Part shown: one piece after another, positions 11,701 to 23,300 of the stretch | Numbering within the stretch: the stretch's first letter is position 1 | Layout of the letters: each line of letters starts with the position of its first letter | Assembly (NCBI RefSeq): GCF_047511655.1 | Contig: NC_133402.1 | Location: 68,018,951-68,082,950 of the forward strand | DNA: 64,000 nucleotides | From: Castor canadensis | Taxonomy: Eukaryota; Chordata; Mammalia; Rodentia; Castoridae | Direction: 5' to 3' | The notes under the pieces: generated by a model | Database searches by the model: none | What the model was told of the DNA's origin: nothing | What the model saw: the letters and a program-made list of their open reading frames with translations, nothing else | Made by a program: the position numbers and the translations under genes

Positions 11701-14700
11701 CCCAGGCAGCACCTTCCTGCATTCAGGACTCACTGCTAACAAAAGAAAATACAGTGTGTTTCATTACAAGAAGCAGGCGACGCCTTCATTTACATGGAGT
11801 CAGTGGGAGAGGAAATGGCACACGGAAGGAAATTGTTCAGATACATACAGCCTCAGAAACTTTCTTTCAAATATTTTCATTGAAATGTTTCCATCCTAAG
11901 CCACAGTGCCCTGTGCTGTATACGGGTATGCTGAATGTGGTCCCCGGGTAAAGATTCACTGCTGAATGTGGTCCCCGGGTAAAGATTCACTGCTGAATGT
12001 GGTCCCCGGGTAAAGATTCACTGTTAGCAATATCCACTCTCTCACTGGCTATAGGTAACTGTATCCTCCAGGACGGTGGGAGCTGCCACAGGTGTCAGTC
12101 TGTTTGGGTCAGTGTCAAGGGACCACTCGCCCCTGTGTCTGTGTTTGCTGTCTACCTGCTCTTCCTTTCCCTTTCTCTGTCATCTGTCACTTGCTGACAC
12201 CACTGAGCATGCTTTTCTTTTTCTAATTTGAAACATAATTTTTACTTTTTATTTTTACACCACAGTGTGAGTATGACATCTCAAAATAAATAATAGAATG
12301 CAGATACAGGATTAACAACAGACGTCAGGAAGGTTACTTCCACTAAGCCTAAATCCCTGGTTTATATTCCACACACATTCACAAAATTACATTCAAATCA
12401 TTCCTCATCAATACTTTTTCCTTGGGCTGTGAGAAAAGGAAAAAAGCACAAACATTCAATTTTCATAGAAAGTGAATCTGGATTCATCTAAACACTAAAG
12501 TCCTTCCATGTGTTCTGACTTGAGAAAATTTAGGACATGAAGATAAGTCTTTGTCTGGGTTTCCCAAGCACATTTCATTAGCCATTGGTGTCATTTCTGT
12601 AAGTGACATTGAAGTTTCCACAAAGGGACAGGAACTGGAGCTGGCCAGAGTGGGTGTGCAACTTCACATAGAGCAAAGTTTTCCCCATATTCTTCTGAGG
12701 AAGCCAACACAACTCAGTTTTCACTTCCTTTAGTGACGATGTTGTACATTTTTATCATTAGGGTTTGGAAAAGATCAGGACACATTCTATTCCTCTATTA
12801 TTGGTGGTGAGGAAGGAGAGAACTGTAAGGCCTCACTTCCAAGTGACTTCCAAGTGTCAAGCGTTCCCAAAAGTATGGTGTCTGCCTGTGAAAGCCAAGT
12901 GTCTGGGTTTCACGCATGCCCTCCTGGCAGTGGCACAGTAGCCACTCAATGACACTACCTAAAACCTCACCCACACAGTATTTTCCCTTTTTGAGACAGT
13001 CTTGCTATGTAGCCCAGGTTCCTCCTGTCTCAGTCTCCTGCAGGCACTGAGCTTGCACTGACAAGTCATGTCCCCAACATCCAAGGAACTCTGACTTGGT
13101 TAAATATGCTTTCTAGAACTGTACATAACGAAGTGAAATGGGCTCTTGACCAGGGTGTTTGAAAATCTCCAGCTGTGCAAAATATTTAACACACTAAGGA
13201 CTCTGACCATAGACACCAGCATAACCTCACCTGGATTGACAATATCAATCGCATCAGGTAAGCAGATTCTGCCATCTTGATCCCAAGTGGCATTCAACAT
13301 TACCCTTAATGATAGAAGACAGATTGTTCCTGTCAAAAGCAGAAAAAAAGGAACACTCTTTCATTATTTTTCAATATTCAGAGAGTTTATCCACTGCAAC
13401 AAAGCAAAGGAAAAAAGTTAATAATAATTGGAAAAAAATAATAACTGATTCAAAAATATATTGGGGAAAAAGACTAATTTTTAAAATGCATGAATAAGTT
13501 AACCAAAATTTAGAAAATTTTGCTGAAGAATCAAAAAGAAATAACTATATTACAGCCCCACATTAGTAAAAAAGTTCTCAAAATTATTGATAATTTAATG
13601 ACTCCTATCAAAAGCTCACTTTTCTGATAATTCTAACAATTTCTAAAATTATTCTAACAAAATATTTATTGTAAAAATTTCAAAAACAAGAATAAGGAGA
13701 CACTTTACCCAATGTTAGATTTTATTGTTATATTTAAATATTAAAATAACTTTGCTATTACATACAAGTTAGAAAACAGGTTAATGGATCTAAATACAAA
13801 AATCTCAAAACCGACAAAATGCACAAAAAACTTTGTGTATATGATGAAGATGACATGGTGAAACGTAACTCTTGAATTAAAGTGTTTTGAATTCCCATTC
13901 CCTACCCCAATACAGACAAATTGTCGGTGTGTAGACTTTCTGAACCATAATTTTCCCATCTTGTCCAATGGTGCTAATTTTGACAAGATTGAACAAAATA
14001 ATCTAAGTAAAGCAATCATGCCCTAATGTCTGAGTCCAAGAGAAAATGTAAGGGAGAAAGTCGAATGTGTTTGTCTGGAGTTCAGGGGAGTGGCCAGACC
14101 TGGAGTCTCAAGTACAGCTGAACAATGGGTAACCATCCTGGCTCCCGTGGCAGGATGCGATAGTAGGATGGGGTGGGCTCGAGAGGAGAAGAAAATTGGA
14201 AGAAGGTGGAGGCATAAACACCTTCTCGTCTCCAACATTAATTCACCGTGTGTTTTTCTGCCTCTCTTTCACCCCCTTCAAACCACCCAAGTCGTTTTCT
14301 AGCTCTGTCGCTATAGACAAGTCACTTAAACACTCTGTGCCTCAGTAGCCTCATTAGCAAGATCAAGACAAAAATCTCTGGTGAAGATGAAGTGAGTTGA
14401 TGTACACATGGAGGTTATTGCACTTTGGCACATGGTCTGTGCTAAGTACCTATTATTCAACTTTCATCACCACTGTTACTCAGGTTCCTCCCTGCTCTCA
14501 GAGTATGAAACAATAAGGGATGGTCTACAGATTTGTTCAAAGCAAATCTACAGATGGGGTGCATGTGCTTTGGAGAAGGATGGGGAGTATTATAACAGTA
14601 TAATATGAGCCATGAGCCATGAGGATAGTCTTAAATACTCAAGAAGCCATTTAAAAAGTAAACGCACTTACTGGATGCGGTAGTTCACATGTGTAATCCT

Positions 14701-17323
14701 AGCTACTCGGGAGGAGATCAGGAGGATCGTGGTTTGAGGCCATCTCAGGCAGAGAGTTAGGGAGACCCCTTCTCAACCAATAAAGCCAGGCACGATGGCA
14801 CAGGCCTGTCATTCCACCTACACAGGAAGCATAGATAGGAAGATCATGGTCCTGGTCAGCCTAGGCATAAATGCAAGACCCTGTCCCAAAAAAACCGGGG
14901 GTGTAGCTCAAGTGGTGGAGCACCTGCCTAGCAAGTGCAAAGCCCTGAGTCCAAAAAATGAGAAAAGCAGTAGGTATGAGGGGATCGGTACCAGTAGGAA
15001 AAAATGAGAAAAGCAGTAGGTATGAGGGGATCGGTACCAGTAGGAAAAAATGGGAAAAGCAGTAGGTATGAGGGGATCGGTACCAGGAGGAGGGAAGGGG
15101 GAAGATGTGGAGAAAGAGTGGAAGGGTGAAGATGGTGCAAATACTGTGTATTCATGTACAAAAATGGAAGATGATACTGTTGAAACTATTCCAGGACTTG
15201 GGGTAGGGAGAGCTAAAGAATGGTGGAGGGGTGAATTCAACTATGATATATTGGATACAACATAAGAACTTTGTAAATGCCACAATGTACCCCACCCAAC
15301 ACAACAATGAAAAAAGAGGGGAAAAAGCAACAGATAAGATTAGTTTTAGCAGCATATTCTCTCTAATCAAATATATCCAAGCTCTCATTATTTCAACATA
15401 CAAGTAATATAAATCTTATTGGTGAGATATTTTACATAATTTTGTGCTAATTCTTCCAAATCCAGTGTATACTGTGCACATGCCCCAAAATCTATTCCAT
15501 TTTAAGGCGAGCTAGCCACTTGCAGGGAGGACCTGTCACACCAGACAGCAGAACTCTAGAAAAATGGTGAGATCAGGAGCCAGACACATGACATGTCCAA
15601 TGAAGACAGCCACAGGGGAATAATGAAGAAAACAAGCAAGTTTGATGAAAGATAGAGAAGAAGGAAATGCTTCTGCAAATGAAAGATAACTGTACTTTTC
15701 TTTCCCGTGATAAAATGTATACGTTGTCATTTCCCTGTCAAACAGAATCCTGATACGTGATGTGCAGGAAGAGATTGAGAAACAGTTTGATGTTAAAGAA
15801 GATACGACAGGCAGGCACAGTTATGCAAAATACAACAACTGGGACAAGGTACGGTATAAACCTCCTGTTTGTCAATACAGCAACCGTCACCACTTATTGT
15901 TACTCAATTTTCCTTCACTCTAATTCCTCACAGTTGATCTTGCTCTTAAGATTGTAGCTTGGACTGAAAAAATGGTGGGAAAACGTCCTGACGTGGTCTC
16001 TCGGATTAAAATTGGATCCACAGTTGAAGATAATCCACTGTATGTTCTCAAGGTAAAAATAACTTAAGAACCACTGATTCTTGTTATAGAAACATGAATT
16101 TAAGAGTTAGCTTGTGACACGACTGAACTAGTTTTGAGACAGCAGAAAGTCTTATCTTTTTTTTTTTCCTTCGAGACCAAGAAAGTTTATTAGTAAAGCA
16201 AAGCAAAGAGAGGAACATGGAACTCCACCCAGACATGGTACACACATCTGAGAACAGGTCTAATGAGTGCTCCAATGTCAGGGGTACTTATGGTGAAAAA
16301 GTAGGTTAGGGTTTGGCTCAAATTTACGTTAGGGTAAGTGCTCCCTTTGTTTTGACACCTCGGCAAAAAAGTCTTATTTTCTGAAGAATATTTAAACTCT
16401 GGACATCGATTCAAGCATAAGCAAGGAAGAGAGGAAAGGTTTGTCAGAACCGCACAGCGGGCAAACCCAACAAACATCTCATTCCACATTCTTACTACAA
16501 CAAGAGTTTTTGGTGGCCCTGGTGAATCAACCCCTTTCCCAGCCAGGAAAATTCATGGAACAGATGAATGAGTGTTGTAGAGAGGCATTTAATTATCACA
16601 CACTCATGGATCCCAGAACAGCACAGCGGGGTTTCTCAAGGCCAATTTGGGGGGATCCCTCTACAGCAGAGTTAATGATGGGCTCTTGGCTGCTGCTGGA
16701 TTTTTGTTCATCTAAAGACACCGCTCCCTGGAGCATCCCACAACTACTGGGAAGCCCATCCTGACACTGAACCCCTTCATTCAGTGTCTGCAGTCACACA
16801 CACCCCAAAGAAATCTAAACTCTCTTCAAAGTGACAGCCCTTCAAAAATATCTGGTACTGTGTGCACCCCTAACTCCAGGCGTAACACAAAATCTTCTCC
16901 CCGCCAGGCTAAACAACCCCCGGTTTATGAAAACAGAAAAAGAAAAGAACACAGAAGTAACAATGTCTCAAACACAGGGTGTCAGCAATAAAATAAGAAA
17001 AACCATAGATTATGGGGGGGTTGGGGAGGGACAATACTGGGGTTTGAACTCAGACCTCATGCTTGCTAGGCAGGCACTCTCCCAACCCTTTTCGCTTTAG
17101 CTATTTTTTTCTAATAGAGTCCCATATTTTTGCACTGGACTGAAATCCTACTATCTATTGCCCCCTGGGTAGCTGGATGACAGGCACACGCCACCACTCC
17201 CAGTTCATTTGTTTAGATGGGGGTCTTGCTAACCTTTTGCCTGGGTTGGCCTCAAACTGCAATCCTCCTTGTAGCTGGGATTATAGGCATGCATGTACCA
17301 CCATGCCTGCAGATTATTATTTA

Positions 17324-17357
<34 letters not shown>

Positions 17358-20300
17358 TATAAGCAGCTCTTACACTAGGAAATTTTTCAAAAAGAACTCA
17401 AGACAGCAGGTTACAAATAATGTGTAGACATTTAAGGACTTGTGCCATTATCCTCCCTGAGAATCTGTGCAAATATAGCTCCCATTCAACAAGACAGGGG
17501 AGAGGACTGTTTGGAGAACATGAATGAGTCATTGGATGACAAGGGATCCACGTGTGGGTTTGTGTAAAATAACACCTCAAGTTTATTTTTAAATAGATCG
17601 GGAAGGAAAATGAGAGAAGGGCTATTTTCATGGACTGTGGCATCCATGCACGAGAGTGGGTTTCCCCAGCATTCTGCCAGTGGTTTGTCTACCAGGTGAG
17701 TGAATCACAGATCTCACGATTCTGACTGCTGAGTCTCCATCACTTCATTGGGGTGACACCCTTTCCAAGGCAGCAGAGTCCCCCTTAGCTAAAGGACACT
17801 GTATCTAGTGCCATCGGGCAGAAAGGCTCTGGACTTTATTCATCACTACAGTTTTATAAAATCGGTACCTTCCTTCAAACTTCATGAAGCTAAGAGTTTA
17901 TGAAGGTAAAAGAAACTTTTTTGATTATAAGGTGAAAGTATGTGAAATCTGAAACCACCTTTCTATTATGAACTGCAAATTTAACTTGAATGAACCCATA
18001 TCAGATATGTCAGTTTACATATCTGATGGCCTTGCATGAACTTGGAATTTTCATGCTAAATCTCCTCTCCAGATAAGAAATAACTCTGTTTTTAAGATTC
18101 TTTACGTTTTTTTATATTTTTATTGTACTGAGGGTACATTGTGACTTTTACCAAAGCTCTTACACTATATCATACCTGAATTCAGCCCCTCCATTATTTT
18201 CCTTTATCCCACCTCCAAAATTTTTAAAAGTTAAATCTAGCTAATGTGTTTCTCTACTCCTCTCCATGAACTGTTTATGCATTCTGACTCCTACTTCCTT
18301 TTAACCTTCTCTTTCCACTAACTTTTGCACACACACTTTGGAACAATGGTTGTTAAGCCATAGACACATTCACTAGGAAAGAATCTGCCATAGAACTGAT
18401 TTGTACCTAAGCTGTTTTAGCTCTCCCAACTAGAGGCCAGGTATCCCTTCCTCAATGCATAAAGGAGCAAACATCATAGGACCATAAGAAATCTCCTGGA
18501 GCTGGGCATGGTTCTTCATATCTGTAATCCCAGTGGTTGCTGGATAGAGGCACGAGAATTACATGTTCCAGGTCAGCCTGCAGTACAGGGCAAGACTGTG
18601 TCTCCAAAAAAAAAAAGTCTCTTGGCTTCAATAGAGATGTGCCTGGGAAGGATTTTCCAAGACTGGTAAGATTTTTTTGGTAGTTATATAAAGCTCAGAT
18701 AATAAGAGAAATCTCAGAAAAACATTGATTTGATCAGTCTCTAAATTTCTGGCAATTTTATTTTTAATTTTATTTATTGGTGGTGCTAGAGACTGAACCC
18801 AGGGTCTTGCAAATGCTATCCAAGACTTTACCACTGAGCTATATTTCCAGATAGAGATTTTTATTAATAAAAGTTTTTCCTTGGTTGGGAGTATGTCTCA
18901 GTGGTAGAACACATGCTCAGTGTAAAACAAAATAAAGAATCTTTTCTTTTGTCCTATTTATAAGTATTTATGACCTCTCTCCAGAATTTCCATATCCTGT
19001 GCCTGTGGACCGGGTCTGTATTTATGCAAAGGGTGTAAGTAAAGTGTACAACTAACGCACCACTCAGTCTCTATTCTTCCTGTGAAACGCGTCTTGCATG
19101 CTACAGTTGGAATACCTCATGCTGATAATTAAGTGATCCTTTGAAGAATGTTCATTTTAATGAATGTCACTAGTCTGAAATGTGGAGTTTTTCCTATCAC
19201 CTGTCTCGGTGATTCGTCTTTGTATAGTTTGGAGAAATAAGTTTAAAATCATTTGACCTTGGGCAAATGACTCAAGGAATGACAGCGAGTACTACTAGAA
19301 CCATAGCTTTCCATGGGGTAGCTCAGTTTCACACCGATAACTTGATTTTTTTCTTACCTCTACAGGCAACAAAAAGTTATGGAAAAAACAAAATTATGAC
19401 CAAACTCTTGGACCGAATGAATTTTTATGTTCTACCTGTGTTCAACGTAGATGGGTATATTTGGTCATGGACACAGGTACTGCTTCATAGTCTCCTGTTT
19501 GCATTTAAATGCTTCATTATTTACTGGCTTTAATGCACACTGATTGCCAAGTATTAAGTTCAAGATCTGGGTAACTGGTTAATTCCAATTCAGAGAGGTA
19601 TATTTTTTAGTTTTATTTCAGACTAAGTCAGCTGTGGTTCCCTGGTTGCATAGATGGCCTCGAAAGAATACAATATTCTTGGAGGTGAAGCTAACTAACA
19701 TCATGAGAAAAGGACACAATGCAGTCATTTAGAAGGAAATGCATGATTATATGACAGGACAAATCATATTCCTACTGAAAATAAGTCACTTCAAGACTTT
19801 CATGGACACACTGGTTTCAAAGCAAAAGTTATTTTACTCTCAATTTGGAAGAGGGGTGGGGTGGAATCATTGCATCAAAAATTAAGAAGAGATAGATATT
19901 TTATAGGATGTTTGGTTGTTCCACAATTGCCAGAAAAGATTAATACTGAGCTTTCTGGTCAAATGCTAGCACATCAGCTTCTTTTCTGAAAACTACATTC
20001 TAACAGTCATGTTATGAGCTATAGTTTACCTGAATCTGTAAATAGAAAAAGATATTATAATATTATAACTTCAATTACAGGCAATTTCAGAGTCTTGTGG
20101 ATCTTTTCTTCCAATCAACCACTTTTAAAACTACCTGAATTATTTCATTGAGGTCTAAGAATATTGGTATTAAAGCCTCATTTCTAAAAACAGTACAAAT
20201 TGTAAGAAAACAATATCTTCTTTAAAATAAAAGGGCTCCAGTTTAATAGATAGGTTCCAAACAAAGCCATAGACACCTGCAGAGAGAATCCAAGGTGGTC

Positions 20301-23300
20301 AAACTGAAAAGGGCAAATGCTCTTGTAAACACTGCCATTCAATCCCACAGAACCGCATGTGGAGGAAAAATCGCTCCAAACACCCAAACTCCACCTGCAT
20401 CGGCACTGACCTCAACAGGAATTTCAATGCTTCGTGGAGCTGTGAGTTCAGACTTGCTCTCAGGGAAAATTGCTGGAACGTTTATGCTCTGAACTTAACG
20501 AAATCACCTGTTCACTTCAGTTAAAATGGGTATTCCCTGAGTGAGTGCTAACTTTCCTATCTATTACGTGAAGACAGCCATCAGTATGGTAGAAGGGTCG
20601 TGAATGTTTTCCTGTGGGAGGAAGAAGACATTTGTCAAGCTATCTCTCACTGAATTATCTAGCTTGCTAAAAGACAGGCACAATCCAGATGTACAAAGAT
20701 TCAGATAATCCGAACAGAGACCTCAGGTCCCTCCTCTTCCTGGTCTGATAAAAGTTGAGACAGACCAGTGGTTAAATCCAACATACAAGTATTTCTTCAG
20801 ATGCTTAGTAAAAGCAACATCTGGGGCAAAAAAAAATTAAAGTGAAAAGCTTAATGGGAATTTAAAGAGGCTGAGACCCACTCCATCCCATGACACTGCA
20901 GTGGGCACACAACAATGGTCTTATGGCTATAGGCTGTCAGGAAGAAATTACCCCTTCTTTGCCTACTTTGATTAAAAATATCACCTTTGCTTTTAACTCT
21001 GTTCCACTCAAATAAATATGATAATAGTAGCAGCTCTTCTTAATCAAGAACTTCCTCCTGAAAGAGGCTGAAGAAACTCAGGCTCGTGGACCAAGTCCGC
21101 TACCATATGGCATGTGTGCGCAAAGTCAATGTGCAGAGGTATTCAGACAGCCCTGTAAACACGAGGCCCGAGTGTTTACAACATTTGGGGATCAGCCATC
21201 AGAAGGCACGGGGACTATGCCGACAGATGGCAGGTTGTGAGCTCATCCACCATGTCCTCCACAGCTTCTCCGAGCACCAACCACCCATGTATGGATACCT
21301 ATCGGGGCCCTGCACCAGAGTCTGAGAAAGAGACAAAAGCTGTCGCTGACTTCATTCAAAGCCACCTGACGTCAATCAAGGCTTATATCACCTTCCATTC
21401 CTACTCCCAGATGCTGCTGTTTCCCTATGGCTACACATCAAAACTGCCACCCAACTACAAGGACCTGGTACGTAAGAAATCTTCTCTGCTTTGTACATTG
21501 ATGCCATCATTGACTTTCTTCTGTTCATTCACTTGGGTTCCAGTGAAGCAGTTTCACATTTTTATATGCCAGAAGAAGGAACTAATGAAGTCAGCCTTCA
21601 AGTTAAAGTCATGACCTGTAGATTCATTTTTCATCTGATAAAATTATATAGATAATAAAATCTTTCAATATGATTTTAGGAAAAAGCCAGGAGGAGGAAA
21701 TGTCTAGGCCACCCTGCGTGCTGTACACATGAATTGTCACAATGAAATCCCCTCAAATTATTAATTGATACTAATTCAAAAATTAAATTAAAAAAGAACA
21801 CCATGCATAGTTTCCAATAAATCACAGGAACCGTCAGGGTGAACAGGTGACTTAAAGGATAAATACCTTGAATTACTATAGAAAAAAGAAAGTAAAGCAG
21901 ATAAAGTCAGTGTCCCAATTCCCAGTGGTCAGCAAGCAAGGACATCCAGAAGAGCTGTGCGTCAAATGCTGCCTTCTAAAATTAACTCAGAAAAAAACAG
22001 GTCATGGTTCTCATTTGGACCTCAGTCAATCAGAATCAGCACAACAGCATTTAACTTTAGTTATATCAGAGATGGGAAGCAGTCATTAAGTCCATCTGTG
22101 CACACACAGCAAAGAAAATATGCAATTCATGGCCCAGAGTTATTTATTATTCAATCTAGACAAGAATCTAAACCCTTGAGTTTGATTAATTTGTGCAGAT
22201 ATGGCAATTCCATTTCAATCTCCTCTTGGGAAAATGACATTATGGATAAAAAAAACACTCGTGTATATACAACAAGCAACTTGGAGTAAACTAAAAGTTC
22301 TCTCACAGCAACCAAAGAAATTTAGAAAGAAATCTGTTTCTTCAGTATGTACATTATATATACCGACTTTAAAATCTTCATATCAGAATATATTAGTGAT
22401 TATATTCCATTTACATTCATTCCGATAGCGATTCTCATAACACAGAACGCTGATGTTTACTAAAGGTCATGAGATGCCACTCTGGAAGAGAAGCCCTCAT
22501 TTAGCAGAATTATTTTAAAGAGGAGTCAGTCAGCTTTCTTCCCCAGGCATGAACTCAGACAAGTGGAGAATGTCCTGGGGAAAATACAGGACTATTGCAG
22601 AGGAAGGAATGGAGAACACAGAAGAAACTGCAGAGACCGACTTTGTAGGGGACAAAGGATAGATAGATAATAGATGGATGGGTAGATAGATAGATGAGAT
22701 AGATTGATTGATATAGATAGATAGATAAACAGATAGACAGATAGGTAGGAGAGAAGGAAGGAGAGAGAGAAGGAGGAGAGAGAAAAGATATGGCATTACT
22801 GCATACCATTGACTATACATTTAGAAGTCTTTACAAAGACAATATAGCTTACTGAAAATGCTTCTCAATTAATCATTTATTTTATTTTGATCTAAATTAA
22901 GGGTATTCACACAGTATTGTACAAATTCCCCTCTAACTTTTCCTTTCACTGCAGGTCAAAGTCGCCAAGATCGGCACTGAAGCTCTGTCAACTCAATACG
23001 AAACCCGCTACATTTATGGCCCAATAGCATCAACAATTTGTAAGTTTTTCCTGTCATTTACTATGACTTTTTCCCTAATTCTTTTTTATAAATATTGAGG
23101 ACAATTATCAACTTTATAAATTAGGGTTAGAAATCTGGGATTGCTCATTTAAACTCCAGTTTCTGCAGGAGATTCTGAGCTAATACGTGTGCACCTTGGG
23201 GAGAGATTATGCTTGTTTATTGGGATAAGAGTTTTCTAGAAGCGAATTTACAAGATTATGAGGTTAACAGAAATTAGTAAATCAAGACGAATTTAGTTTC

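Larger units (their letters stand above)
5505..15745 (+). other. CPA3: CPA3 intron 3 (10.2 kb)
   Basis: The largest intron. It carries SINEs, an unidentified retrocopy-like stretch, the CA-rich array, 31-bp and 46-bp triplications and an L1 3' end, each listed separately. Stretches 6560-8000, 8224-8880, 10541-11928 and 12030-12980 show no recognisable element. 13300-14000 is AT-rich without clear family identity. No coding exon of another gene was recognised. Confidence 0.9.
16053..17596 (+). other. CPA3: CPA3 intron 5
   Basis: 1544 bp, containing a retroposed fragment (16156-16367), a composite SINE (17010-17315) and A/TA repeats (17323-17362). 16378-17009 shows no clear element. Confidence 0.9.
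17696..19365 (+). other. CPA3: CPA3 intron 6
   Basis: 1670 bp with an antisense L1 end and three SINE pieces. 18946-19365 shows only the pyrimidine-rich acceptor region. Confidence 0.9.

Noticed and set aside
14953-15090. CRISPR-like direct repeats (also 11929-12021)
   Set aside because: Copies are contiguous with no spacers, and the genome is mammalian.
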